NCBI GenBank assembly: GCA_015661075.1
Contig: JACVQJ010000012.1
Coordinates: 1 to 56,062 of the forward strand
Source of the DNA: Parachlamydiales bacterium
GTDB taxonomy: Bacteria; Chlamydiota; Chlamydiia; Chlamydiales; SM23-39
DNA length: 56,062 nucleotides
Reading direction: 5' to 3'
Under the pieces are notes generated by a model. The model had not been told where the DNA came from. It made no database searches and saw nothing but the letters and a program-made list of their open reading frames with translations. Position 1 is the stretch's first letter. Each line of letters begins with the position of its first letter. Made by a program: the position numbers and the translations under genes. Shown here piece by piece: positions 25,924 to 34,946 of the stretch.

Positions 25924-27654
25924 ATGGATCCCACTGTTCAAGAGCGCGTCCAGCGATGGCTGAACGGCCCATACGATGCCGAGTTCAAATCACAGATCCT
26001 GCGCATGGAAAAAGAAAAACCGTCGGATCTCGTCGACGCTTTCTACCGCGATCTTTCATTTGGCACCGGCGGCATGCGCGGCATCATGGGCGTCGGCACA
26101 AACCGGATAAATATCTATACCGTGCGCTTCGCAACGCAAGGCCTGGCGAACTATCTCGCTAAGCGGCCCCAAGAACTTCCTCTGCGCGTTTTTATCGGCT
26201 ACGACGTGCGGATCCACTCGCGTCTCTTTGCGGATGAAACGGCGCGCGTTCTCGCCGGCAACGGCATCGAAGCCTTCATTACAGAAGACATCTGCCCGAC
26301 TCCCCTCGCCTCATTCGGCTGCCGCCATGAAAAATGTTCGGCGGCCGTCATGATCACCGCATCGCATAACCCGCCTCAGTACAACGGCTACAAAGTATTT
26401 TGGAGCGATGGCGCCCAAGTCGTCCCTCCCCATGACAACGGCATCATCGCCGAAGTGCGGCTCGTCTACAGCCCCGATCAAGTCCGTCTGGCCCCGATCA
26501 CTCATCCGCTGATTCATTGGGTGAACGGCCATATCGACGAGGCGTACTTTTGCGAGCTGGACCGCCTGCACTACTATCGCTTGCACGACAATCCGTCATT
26601 GAAGATCATCTACACCAATTTGCATGGAACCGGCCTGCGGCTAATCCCTCGCGCACTCCAGCGGCGAGGTTTTCTTCCCCCTCGCCTGGTCGAACAGCAA
26701 CAATCGCTCGATGGCCGCTTTCCGTTCGCCGTATCGCCCAATCCCGAGGAAGAATGCGCTCTTTTGCTCGGAACCGAGCAGCTGATGAATGAAGGGGCCG
26801 ATGTGCTCCTCGCCACCGATCCCGATGCCGATCGGCTCGGCGTCGTAGTGCGCGACCATTCCCAAGCCGTACGGCTGAACGGCCATCAAATCGCTTGTCT
26901 TTGTCTCGCGCATATCGCATCTCTCATGAGGGCCAGAGGCGAGCTGCCGCCTAATGCCGCCTTCATCAAAACCATCGTAACGACCGAAATGGCCCGCAAA
27001 ATCGCAGAAGATTTTGGCATCCAGTGCTTCGATGTTCTCACCGGCTTTAAATATATCGCCGAGCTCATCCGCGAATGGGAAACTAGCAAGAGAGAGCAGC
27101 AATTTTTGTTCGGCGCCGAAGAGTCGCACGGCTATCTCGCTGGCACCTTCGTCCGCGATAAAGACGCCATTGGCGCCGCCTGCCTTCTCAGCGAGGCCGC
27201 GCAGTGGGCCAAAGATCAAAACCGCACGCTCATCGACCGCCTTTACGATTTGTACCGCACCTACGGCGTTCATCGGCAAGCGCTTTTCACGCTGGCCTTT
27301 GCCGACAGCCCGCAAGGCATGGAAAAGATGCAAACCGTGATGACAAATTTACGCCAAAATCCACCGACCCAGATTCTGGGCCGCCACGTCGTGCGCCTCG
27401 ACGATTATTTAAAACCCCATCCGCTCTCCTCTTTACCTGTATCGGATGTGCTGAGCTTCTGGCTCGATGACCAAAGCAAGCTGGTGATCCGGCCATCCGG
27501 TACGGAGCCCAAGATCAAGATCTATGCCGAAGTGTGCGATCCGCCCGAGCGGCAGGTCGATGACAGCATCGCCCGCTGCGATCAACGTCTGAACGACCTC
27601 ATCAAATCCCTCCATGAATCTTTCAGCTGGAAGAACGAATCCCAGGCCCAATGA
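25924..27654 (+). CDS. pgcA: Alpha-D-phosphohexomutase (phosphoglucomutase/phosphomannomutase)
   Basis: A 576-residue enzyme that moves phosphate between C1 and C6 of hexoses through a phosphoserine. The four family motifs are present in order: TASHNPPQYNGYKVFW near residues 142-157, the metal loop DPDADRLGV near 298-306, the sugar loop GAEESHGYL near 399-407 and the phosphate-binding RPSGTEPKIKIY near 522-533. The length and the GTGGMRG motif near residue 49 fit the PgcA/PGM2-like group rather than E. coli Pgm. It links glycogen metabolism with nucleotide sugars. A terminator hairpin overlaps the stop codon. Confidence 0.93.
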   Translation: MDPTVQERVQRWLNGPYDAEFKSQILRMEKEKPSDLVDAFYRDLSFGTGGMRGIMGVGTNRINIYTVRFATQGLANYLAKRPQELPLRVFIGYDVRIHSRLFADETARVLAGNGIEAFITEDICPTPLASFGCRHEKCSAAVMITASHNPPQYNGYKVFWSDGAQVVPPHDNGIIAEVRLVYSPDQVRLAPITHPLIHWVNGHIDEAYFCELDRLHYYRLHDNPSLKIIYTNLHGTGLRLIPRALQRRGFLPPRLVEQQQSLDGRFPFAVSPNPEEECALLLGTEQLMNEGADVLLATDPDADRLGVVVRDHSQAVRLNGHQIACLCLAHIASLMRARGELPPNAAFIKTIVTTEMARKIAEDFGIQCFDVLTGFKYIAELIREWETSKREQQFLFGAEESHGYLAGTFVRDKDAIGAACLLSEAAQWAKDQNRTLIDRLYDLYRTYGVHRQALFTLAFADSPQGMEKMQTVMTNLRQNPPTQILGRHVVRLDDYLKPHPLSSLPVSDVLSFWLDDQSKLVIRPSGTEPKIKIYAEVCDPPERQVDDSIARCDQRLNDLIKSLHESFSWKNESQAQ

Positions 27655-27669
27655 CCTGGGATTCTTTTT
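27637..27669 (+). terminator. Intrinsic terminator overlapping the phosphohexomutase stop codon
   Basis: GAATCCCAGG and CCTGGGATTC pair perfectly (10 bp) around an 8-base loop that contains the TGA stop. TTTTT follows directly. The convergent methyltransferase gene ends four bases later. Confidence 0.85.
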
Positions 27670-27672
27670 GGT

Positions 27673-28452
27673 TTACAAAAACTTCCACTCCTCCATTTTA
27701 GGGAGATCGACGGCCAGGTTTTTGCTCTTCGGTACGCAAAAAACATTCGTCTCCTGGTAATCTCCATGGAAATTGGTCCGGTCGCCTTTAAAATTTTCCG
27801 GATTAAAACTGACTGCATGATGCAGATAGACGTCGTAACCGAGTTCCTGGATCAGTTTAGCCAGATTTTGCGAGTGGACCGTGGGATGATATTCCGAATA
27901 GATCAGCGGCTGAAATTTCTCAATGCACCGCACCGCTCCCATGATCACTTCCGGCTCACTGCCTTCGACATCGATTTTAATGAGGTCGATGGATGCGAAG
28001 CCATAATCATCCAGCGCGCGCGACTGAACCGGATACCCTCCCTCCGCACTCATCCCAACAAGCCCAAAATTATATGGATTTTGATAATCCACGTAAGGGA
28101 AGTGGATCAAGCCGCTCGAAGAGCTGATCGCAACATTGCTGGCAGAGACATGAAAATGCTCATTTAAAGCAATATTGGCGCATAGCAGATAAAATATGAT
28201 GGGCTGCGGCTCAAAGGCGATCACACTTCCCTGGGGACCCACCGCATTCGCAAAGAACAGCGTATGAGTGCCAACATTGGCTCCTACATCAATGCACACT
28301 CCACCGTAAGGGATATAAGCGGACAGAAAATCCATTTCAGACTGCGACCATTCGCCATATTGCTCCAGGCTTTTGCCCAAAATATAATCGTTTTGATTAT
28401 AGAGCATCTTTCCATAGCGGGTATCAGTAAACCGGTTATGTCGTTGCGCCAT
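27673..28452 (-). CDS. FkbM-family SAM-dependent methyltransferase 1
   Basis: A 259-residue class I methyltransferase of the FkbM type. The SAM loop is CIDVGANVGTHTLFF near residues 52-66, AFEPQP follows as the acidic end of strand 2, and IDLIKIDVEGSEPEVIMGA is the FkbM hallmark near residue 155. The family usually O-methylates sugars or polyketides. An AGGA site lies about 5-6 nt before the ATG. It is a clear paralogue of the next gene upstream (28460-29227): they share YGKMLYNQNDY near the start and VPKSK near the end. Within a glycosyltransferase island it probably caps surface sugars. Confidence 0.85.
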   Translation of the reverse strand: MAQRHNRFTDTRYGKMLYNQNDYILGKSLEQYGEWSQSEMDFLSAYIPYGGVCIDVGANVGTHTLFFANAVGPQGSVIAFEPQPIIFYLLCANIALNEHFHVSASNVAISSSSGLIHFPYVDYQNPYNFGLVGMSAEGGYPVQSRALDDYGFASIDLIKIDVEGSEPEVIMGAVRCIEKFQPLIYSEYHPTVHSQNLAKLIQELGYDVYLHHAVSFNPENFKGDRTNFHGDYQETNVFCVPKSKNLAVDLPKMEEWKFL

Positions 28453-28459
28453 ATCAATC

Positions 28460-29227
28460 CTACTCCGGCATCAATGGTAAATCGATCATCAATCCCTTGC
28501 TTTTAGGAACGCAAAAAATGTTCGACTCGGTATAGCCATTAAAACAATCCTCATTACACTTTTTAAAATTCCTGGGATTGTATGCCGACGATATATGTTG
28601 GTAGACGTCGTAATCCATCGACTGCATCAATTGGACCAGATCCTGCGATTGATCATGCGGATTATATTCCATATATACGAACGGCTCATGCATGCGGATG
28701 GCCTGCGCTGCGCCATTGATCACTTCGGGCTCCAGCCCCTCGACATCAATTTTGATCAGATCCAGCGACGGCATCGCAATATCATCCAAAGATCTCGCTT
28801 CGACGGGATATCCTTCAAAGCGGTTCACCGCCACTGCGCCAAAATTATTGGAGTGCCGATAATCCACTTCGTTGATTTGAACCAGCCCCGCTGTCTCATC
28901 GACCGCCAGATTGAACGCGCGGACATTGAGAAAATTGTTGAGAGCGACGTTGGCGCAAAGCAGCTGAAACATGACTTGCTGCGGTTCGATTGCGATGACG
29001 ATCCCATTGGGTCCTACCGCATCGGCGAAATAGAGAGTATGCGTGCCAATATACGCCCCGACATCCATGATAATGCCGCCGACCGGAATGTAGGGCGTCA
29101 AAAACTCCAATTCCGCCTGCGCCCATTCGCCATATTCTTCCAAACTTTTTCCGATAAAATAATCGTTTTGATTATAAAGCATTTTCCCGTAACGGGTATT
29201 GGTCATTTTATTTAACTTTTGATTCAT
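28460..29227 (-). CDS. FkbM-family SAM-dependent methyltransferase 2
   Basis: A 255-residue paralogue of the downstream gene, with the SAM loop IMDVGAYIGTHTLYF, AIEPQQ and LDLIKIDVEGLEPEVINGA. The ATG at 29227 is preferred because AAGG lies five bases upstream; a GTG two codons earlier is possible. The alanine-tyrosine pair in place of Asn-Val in the SAM loop is the main difference from its twin. Only 7 bp separate the two genes, so they arose by tandem duplication and are co-transcribed. The probable role is sugar O-methylation. Confidence 0.83.
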   Translation of the reverse strand: MNQKLNKMTNTRYGKMLYNQNDYFIGKSLEEYGEWAQAELEFLTPYIPVGGIIMDVGAYIGTHTLYFADAVGPNGIVIAIEPQQVMFQLLCANVALNNFLNVRAFNLAVDETAGLVQINEVDYRHSNNFGAVAVNRFEGYPVEARSLDDIAMPSLDLIKIDVEGLEPEVINGAAQAIRMHEPFVYMEYNPHDQSQDLVQLMQSMDYDVYQHISSAYNPRNFKKCNEDCFNGYTESNIFCVPKSKGLMIDLPLMPE

Positions 29228-29251
29228 AAACACCTTTTATTTAATGATTTA

Positions 29252-30283
29252 TTAACTCTTAAACACTTCAGCCCATCCGGCCGCAATTTTTTCCCAGGTA
29301 TACTCCTGTAAAACGAATTCTTGCATTTTCTGGCGCTCATCCAGCTGGATCTTCTCCGCCTGGCTCATCGCTTTCAAAAGAGTTGCGAGATAGTCTTCCG
29401 GCCTCTGACAGCGAAATCCGTGGCGCACCGTCTCGGACAACACAGAGCCCTCGATGATGACAGGAATCGCCCCGCCCATTTGTGCGCGGATCCCCGATGT
29501 GCAAAACGTTTCCGGCATGATGCAGGGATAGGTCCAAAATGAGGTATTGCTATAAGCCTGATTGAGCTCAGCATGCCCGACCAGTCCGTGTTCCTTGACG
29601 TCCTGCAGTGCAGGAAGTGTCTTCCGCATCCACGCTTCTTTGGCCGGCGCTAGACAGCCCCAGTGCTGCCATCCGTAGTAAATATCCAAAGTCGCTTTTG
29701 GGTAATGCTGTTTGACGGCCGGCCAGATCCTGAGCATGATCTCGAGGCCGCGGGCGTAATTGGATCCATAAATGCAGGAATAGGGATTCTCTCGCTCCTG
29801 GGCAGGGCCAAATTCCTCGGGATTGATCGCATTCCCAAACGAACGAGTAAATCGGGCAAACTCCGGAGTGAGGGACATCCATTGTTTTCTTTGCCATTGC
29901 GACACCCACAAACAATCGTCGAAAGCGAACACCTGATCCGGGCGCACTTTTTCATGCAAAGTATCCTCTGGCCAAAGATAAACCTTTTTCGCGCACCTTT
30001 TTAGCTCTTTGCCAATCCCGGGCATGCGCCAGGAAACAGCAATATCCATCGAAAATTGATGAATCTGATTGAGATCGATAAAACGCGGATTCGCTCCCAC
30101 GGCAGAATGAACCGATCCTCGCGGCGGATCAGCAAACACGATGACCTGATAGCCCAAAGCGGCCAGTTTTTGCGAAACATAAATAACAGCTTCTTCCGAG
30201 CCGGCAATCCCGCGATTAATTGTATCGGGATCCCACGGATTTAAAGCCGGGACTTTATAAGTAACAATTCCAATCGTTTCCAT
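29252..30283 (-). CDS. Glycosyltransferase, GT4-like
   Basis: A 343-residue protein with a GT-B-type layout. The N-terminus contains GIAGSEEAVIYVSQKLA and VIVFADPP, a Rossmann half that replaces the usual glycine-rich GGxE start. The C-terminal half has a region around YPCIMPETFCTSGIRAQMGG where the family's ExxPxxxxEAxA motif is expected (PETFCTSGIRAQMGG fits it). Donor and acceptor are unknown. An AAAAGG site precedes the ATG by about 7 bases. That site lies directly against the left end of the PE-D element in the upstream gene, so the insertion has come within bases of this gene's ribosome binding site. Confidence 0.75.
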   Translation of the reverse strand: METIGIVTYKVPALNPWDPDTINRGIAGSEEAVIYVSQKLAALGYQVIVFADPPRGSVHSAVGANPRFIDLNQIHQFSMDIAVSWRMPGIGKELKRCAKKVYLWPEDTLHEKVRPDQVFAFDDCLWVSQWQRKQWMSLTPEFARFTRSFGNAINPEEFGPAQERENPYSCIYGSNYARGLEIMLRIWPAVKQHYPKATLDIYYGWQHWGCLAPAKEAWMRKTLPALQDVKEHGLVGHAELNQAYSNTSFWTYPCIMPETFCTSGIRAQMGGAIPVIIEGSVLSETVRHGFRCQRPEDYLATLLKAMSQAEKIQLDERQKMQEFVLQEYTWEKIAAGWAEVFKS

Positions 30284-30294
30284 TATTATACCTT

Positions 30295-31566
30295 TTATAC
30301 CGAACGTGATTCGAAAATCGGGAATTGGGCAAGAAGGCGCCCTGAATTCGAGCCAGGCTTGCTGGCGCCGAAGCAGCCCAACTTGAATAAGTTGGGCGAT
30401 GCAGGCGGGCTCGAAGACAGAGGCTGCCGACGCCGCCGAAAACCGATTTGCGAAGCATGTTCGGTATATATTTGATTGCGAAACGGATCAAAAACTGGCA
30501 ATGCAATGTTCTTTTCGCTGGCTTCCCGGATATCCGGCGGGAGCGTCTCCACCGCAAGAAGATGTCTCAGGGCCTCGTACGCCTCCTGAAATTCTCCGAT
30601 CGCAGCAGCGCATTCCGCCAGCTGATAATAAAGGCCATATTCATTTATTTTAAACTGATTATAATAAAAATCGTTTGTGTCTGAAATCGAAATCGCACTT
30701 TTAGAAAACAAATAACCAAGAATGTGACACTTAATACCCATGTAATAATTCGCTAAACTAAAAAACGGTTCGGCGCGCGTCGGCCGAAAAAGGTAAGCTT
30801 TTACAAAACTCTTTAAAAACACCTCCGGCGGCATGCCGAGGTGCTGTTGAATAATTCCTAATCGATAGAGCGAGTAATAAATTTCAAAATTGGAATCATT
30901 GATTGCGATGCGCTGATCGAAGTATTTCAAAGCCAATTCATATTCTTTGGCCGCTTCGTACGTCCCCGCGAGATGATAGATATATCGCGTGTTTTGAGGA
31001 TCATTTTGAAGAGCCTCTTCCATCACCTGCGCATCCATTAGATATTTCTTTTGCAAATCCTTTGATCGAAAGCCGTCATGCGTCGCCTGAATATAGGCCT
31101 CTTCCAAAAAATGGCCGCGGTGAGCGAAGAGACAATCGATCGATTCGTGGATAACGCCGTCCCATTTCCAATCGAATCGGCCATTCACGAAAAGCACGCG
31201 CTGAGAGATGCTGCTCCCATGATGATAGGCGGCTGCGTAAAAATCTTCCGTCAGCTCGGGCAACTGGAGGGCATCGCGATAGACGAGCCATTCATCCGCG
31301 TCGATAAACAATAGATAGTCTCCGCGCTCCTTCCCCAGGGCCAGAGCTTCATTGCGGTTGTGCGCAAAATTAACCCAGGAACGCTCATGGAGTTCCCCTG
31401 GGATGTCTTGTAAGCATTCTTGAATGATCGCCTGCGTTCCATCGTCCGATCCCGTATCAACGATGACCCAATAATCGATGATTCCTTTCACGGAATCTAA
31501 ACATCTTCGAATGACCGCGCTTTCATTTTTTACGATCATATTCAAGCAAATCGTTTTCTTTTCCAT
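30295..31566 (-). CDS. GT2 glycosyltransferase with TPR region, C-terminus altered by a mobile element
   Basis: A 423-residue protein. Residues 1-100 are a GT-A family 2 domain: LNMIVKNESAVIRRCLDSV, VIVDTGSDDGT and the metal site FIDADEW. A helical TPR-like part follows (for example YIYHLAGTYEAAKEYELAL). It is a paralogue of the next gene upstream, which ends at residue 364. Here the homology stops after ASEKNIALPVFDPFR, and about 55 extra residues, including an FRRRRQP stretch, are translated from the PE-D element at 30298-30466. The stop codon is formed at the element's far edge. The catalytic domain should be unaffected. Substrates are unknown. Confidence 0.85.
   Translation of the reverse strand: MEKKTICLNMIVKNESAVIRRCLDSVKGIIDYWVIVDTGSDDGTQAIIQECLQDIPGELHERSWVNFAHNRNEALALGKERGDYLLFIDADEWLVYRDALQLPELTEDFYAAAYHHGSSISQRVLFVNGRFDWKWDGVIHESIDCLFAHRGHFLEEAYIQATHDGFRSKDLQKKYLMDAQVMEEALQNDPQNTRYIYHLAGTYEAAKEYELALKYFDQRIAINDSNFEIYYSLYRLGIIQQHLGMPPEVFLKSFVKAYLFRPTRAEPFFSLANYYMGIKCHILGYLFSKSAISISDTNDFYYNQFKINEYGLYYQLAECAAAIGEFQEAYEALRHLLAVETLPPDIREASEKNIALPVFDPFRNQIYTEHASQIGFRRRRQPLSSSPPASPNLFKLGCFGASKPGSNSGRLLAQFPIFESRSV
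30298..30466. mobile_element. PE-D element copy 1, inside a glycosyltransferase gene
   Basis: 169 bp with 24-bp terminal inverted repeats (3 mismatches), beginning TACCGAAC and ending GTTCGGTA, flanked by TA on both sides. By eye it differs from the copy at 49924-50092 at only 5 of 169 positions. A perfect 8-bp hairpin, CCCAACTT-GAAT-AAGTTGGG, lies near the centre. It is read through in frame by the glycosyltransferase on the minus strand. Confidence 0.88.
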
Positions 31567-31573
31567 GATTCAA

Positions 31574-32668
31574 TCAACCCCGATACGAATCAAACAAAGG
31601 CAAAGCCAGGTTTTTTTCGCTGGCTTCCCGAATATCTGAGGGAAGATTTTCAACGAGCAAAAGCTGTTTCAGCGCCTCGTACGCTTCCTGATAGTTCCCA
31701 ATGCGCCCGGCGCATTCGGCTAACTGATACAAAAGACCATAATCATTGATAGCGAACTGATTATTGAAACAATCTTTCGTATCGGAAATCATAAGAGCGC
31801 ATTTTGAAAACAGATAACCCAAAAGATAGCAATCGTTTTTCATATAATGATCCGCCAGGCAAAAAAATGGCTCGGCGCGCGTCGGCCTACATAAATAAGC
31901 GCGAATATAGCTCTGAATGAACTCTTCGGTTGGAAATCCCAGCTCCCGCTCGATCACCGCCTTTTGATACAGGGAGAAAAAAACCTCGAGCGTTGAATCG
32001 CCTAGAGCGATCCGCTGATTAAAATACTTCAAAGCCCGCTCAAGATTTCCCGCAGCAGCGTACGATCCGGCCAGATGAAAGACATAGCGCTTGTTCGTGG
32101 GATCATCCTGAATGGCCTGTTCGAGAATTTGCGCGTCGGATAAAAATTTTTCCAACAGATTTTTTGAACGGAATCCTTCCTGCGTTGCGAGAACATATGG
32201 ATCCTCCAAAACGGCTTCATGCAAAGCTTCCGGGCACATGATGGCTTCATGAACAATGCCCTCCCACTTCCAATCGAGTTGGGAATGAACCAGCAAAATG
32301 CGCTGATCCATGCGGGTGCCATGGCGATGGGCAGCGAGATAATAATCATCTACAAGATCCGGCCATTTTATCTCGCCTCGAAAGACGAGCCGATCATCGG
32401 CATCGAGAAAAAGAAAATAATCGCCATGATCCTTTGCCAGAGCCAGGGCTTCATTGCGGTTGTGCTCGAAATTGACCCAGAGACGCTCGTGAAGTTCCCC
32501 CGGAATCCCTTTTAGAACGTCCTGAACGATCGCCTGGGTTCCATCTGTCGATCCCGTATCTACAATGACCCAATAATCGATGATCTCTTTTACTGAGTCT
32601 AAACATCTTTGAATGACCGCACTTTCATTTTTCACGATCATATTTAAACAAACAGTCTTTTTTATCAT
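31574..32668 (-). CDS. GT2 glycosyltransferase with TPR region
   Basis: A 364-residue protein with an N-terminal family-2 glycosyltransferase domain (LNMIVKNESAVIQRCLDSV, VIVDTGSTDGT, the metal-binding LDADDRL) and a C-terminal helical region with TPR-like units such as YVFHLAGSYAAAGNLERAL. It is the intact paralogue of the following gene, 7 bp away, and shows the normal C-terminus (ASEKNLALPLFDSYRG). The donor sugar and acceptor are not known. It is the first gene of the island, whose promoter should lie in 32669-32747, an A+T-rich gap where I see no clear boxes. Confidence 0.87.
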   Translation of the reverse strand: MIKKTVCLNMIVKNESAVIQRCLDSVKEIIDYWVIVDTGSTDGTQAIVQDVLKGIPGELHERLWVNFEHNRNEALALAKDHGDYFLFLDADDRLVFRGEIKWPDLVDDYYLAAHRHGTRMDQRILLVHSQLDWKWEGIVHEAIMCPEALHEAVLEDPYVLATQEGFRSKNLLEKFLSDAQILEQAIQDDPTNKRYVFHLAGSYAAAGNLERALKYFNQRIALGDSTLEVFFSLYQKAVIERELGFPTEEFIQSYIRAYLCRPTRAEPFFCLADHYMKNDCYLLGYLFSKCALMISDTKDCFNNQFAINDYGLLYQLAECAGRIGNYQEAYEALKQLLLVENLPSDIREASEKNLALPLFDSYRG

Positions 32669-32747
32669 GATTTCCTTAATACGTATTAAACGTTATTTAA
32701 AAACATAGCGTAAATAAATATTATTTAATAGCAATAGATGTTTATTG

Positions 32748-34865
32748 CTAAACTTTCTGAGGATATTTGACGCGGATGTGATGAGTTAACAGGAGAGACT
32801 TGACGAGCTTGGCTTTGACGCGGCTGAGCTCTTCGAACGTGATATTGCATTCATCGAACTGGCCGTCTTCAGCCTTTTCGGAAACGAGCCGGTCGACCAT
32901 TTTCAATAGCGTTGATTCGCTGACGTCTTCCCATGAGCGCGACGCGGCTTCGACTGCATCGCAGATCATGATAATGGCCGCTTCTTTAGAGCGCGGCTTC
33001 GGACCGGGATAACGGAATTGGGATTGATCGACGTCATCTTTGCGATTTCCTTTCAGCTCGAGCTGCTTGCAATAAAAATAGTAGACCAGGGTTGTTCCAT
33101 GGTGCTGACGGATCACGTCGATGAAAGACTGCGGCAAATGATACTGGCTGGCGAGCTCTTCGCCATCGCTGACATGGGAAATAATGACTTGCGCCGATTC
33201 ATAGGGCGTCAAGAGCTGATGGATATTGACGGAAGATTGCTGATTTTCCGAATAAAACTGCGGATTGGGAATCTTGCCGATATCATGATAGAGAGTCGCA
33301 ACGCGGCACAGCAGTCCATTCGCTCCGATGGAAACAGCGCACGATTCGGCGAGATTGGCAAGAACCAGGCAATGCTGATATGTTCCCGGCGCTTCCATCG
33401 CCATCTTTTGAAGCAACGGGCTGCACGGATCCATATATTCCATCAACGTCATGTCGGTCAGGACATGAAAAATAGTCTCCAAAACCGGCAATAGACCCAC
33501 TACGAGAACGGACGATGCCATCAGAAAGAAAAACGATGCGGCGACATCGTTGATAAATAATAAACTCCCAAGATGCCCTTCGCTCAGCGTGAAAGTAAAG
33601 AGAATGGGAATGGAGCCAAGCCACGCTTTAAAATAGATCGCAAACACTTCCTTTCGCTTTCGCAAATGGCGCGCGAAGAGAATGACGAGGATCGAAGTGA
33701 TCAGATTCAAGAGCAAAAAGCGGCTATGGTCCACCGCCAGGCTAACAGAAAGAATGATCGAAATAAACGTAGCGGCGAATAACGCAATATTGGGCGAAAG
33801 AAGAATGCAAATCAAACTAGCCGCGAACGGCGCGATGATCGGGTAGCGGACATTCTCGAAAAAAGGACTGGCGCTCTTGATCAGCGCGTATTCAGTCATT
33901 TTTGCAAAAAACAAAGTCAGCAGCACAATGCAAACAACCATAGATAACTGCTGCAGCGAGCGCGTAAAAGTTTGCCGACTAAGGTGAAAATACAGACCGC
34001 TGATCGCGACAAAAATCAGCGCCAGCAAAAGACTCGAAACGATGGGCAATAGCTCCCATACCTTGCGGCTGTCGGATATCGCCTGTTTCATGGCCTGCAT
34101 CATGGTTAAATGGCGCGAGACGATCCTTTCTCCCGGCTCGATCAGCCGAGTCCCTGCTTGCACGCGAGTGAATTTCTCCGGCACAGTCTTACTGACCGCT
34201 CCCCGAATGAATCGCTCCTGAGCCGTGTCCTGCATCAAATCCCAGCTCTGGATCTGAAACATCTTGACGACATAGGCAATCGTTTCCGGATGAAATGCAT
34301 CGCTCTGATCGATCCGCAAAGCCGCTATGCTCCAAAATTCATCGGGAAGAATATGCGCTAAGCCCGGTCCTTCAGGGATAAACTCGTAATAGGAGGCGTC
34401 AGGAAGCGATAGCTCTTTAATCACCTGGAGCGTTCGCGCGTCGGTAAAACGAGCTTCAAGCAATAGAGATTCCATCTCGTCAATCGCTTTATACATCTCC
34501 TCGAACGTGCTGGCCGGAGCCGCAGAGTGCCAATCCTTGGTATGGATCAGAGTATTTTCCAACTCATGGCTCTCCTCGCGAATTTGCCTCGAATCCAGTT
34601 GAAAGAGCAACCCGACATCCTGCATCGCCTGCTGCTTGAGAATGATCGTACTCTCATAATCGGGGAATTCAAAATCCGTTTGAGCGACGATGTAGCGATT
34701 GGCGGCCGTATTGAGTTCGAGGACCTCGAGCCTGACTTCGCGAAAATGCAAAAAAAGGGCCAAACAAAATGTGCAGACAAAACAGATAAACAGACGCCAG
34801 CCGCGGTCGTTGACCGACAACCAATGCATTAAACCGACATTTGGAGCGGATGGCTGGTCTTTCAT
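32748..34865 (-). CDS. pgpH: 7TM-HD phosphodiesterase, PgpH-like (cyclic-di-AMP hydrolase)
   Basis: A 705-residue membrane protein. It has one N-terminal membrane segment, an extracytoplasmic region to about residue 285, seven hydrophobic segments to about 490, then a cytoplasmic HD domain: YQHCLVLANLAES, the His-Asp pair in LYHDIGKIPNP, ISHVSDGEEL and IRQHHGTTL. This is the architecture of PgpH, which degrades c-di-AMP. The start at 34865 is preferred, with AAGG nine bases upstream; an ATG at 34874 abuts that site directly. It is divergent from dnaX across about 80 bp, with a palindromic AGTATACT at 34902-34909 that could supply -10 boxes for both directions. Confidence 0.87.
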   Translation of the reverse strand: MKDQPSAPNVGLMHWLSVNDRGWRLFICFVCTFCLALFLHFREVRLEVLELNTAANRYIVAQTDFEFPDYESTIILKQQAMQDVGLLFQLDSRQIREESHELENTLIHTKDWHSAAPASTFEEMYKAIDEMESLLLEARFTDARTLQVIKELSLPDASYYEFIPEGPGLAHILPDEFWSIAALRIDQSDAFHPETIAYVVKMFQIQSWDLMQDTAQERFIRGAVSKTVPEKFTRVQAGTRLIEPGERIVSRHLTMMQAMKQAISDSRKVWELLPIVSSLLLALIFVAISGLYFHLSRQTFTRSLQQLSMVVCIVLLTLFFAKMTEYALIKSASPFFENVRYPIIAPFAASLICILLSPNIALFAATFISIILSVSLAVDHSRFLLLNLITSILVILFARHLRKRKEVFAIYFKAWLGSIPILFTFTLSEGHLGSLLFINDVAASFFFLMASSVLVVGLLPVLETIFHVLTDMTLMEYMDPCSPLLQKMAMEAPGTYQHCLVLANLAESCAVSIGANGLLCRVATLYHDIGKIPNPQFYSENQQSSVNIHQLLTPYESAQVIISHVSDGEELASQYHLPQSFIDVIRQHHGTTLVYYFYCKQLELKGNRKDDVDQSQFRYPGPKPRSKEAAIIMICDAVEAASRSWEDVSESTLLKMVDRLVSEKAEDGQFDECNITFEELSRVKAKLVKSLLLTHHIRVKYPQKV

Positions 34866-34946
34866 TAATCTCATCCTTCTGGACGCGAAAACAATAAAAA
34901 CAGTATACTACAAATAGCGCTTAAAAACACAACCATCTGTATTTTA

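Noticed and set aside
26641..27333. 230-residue open frame antisense to the phosphohexomutase
   Set aside because: A shadow of the high-G+C third positions of the real gene.
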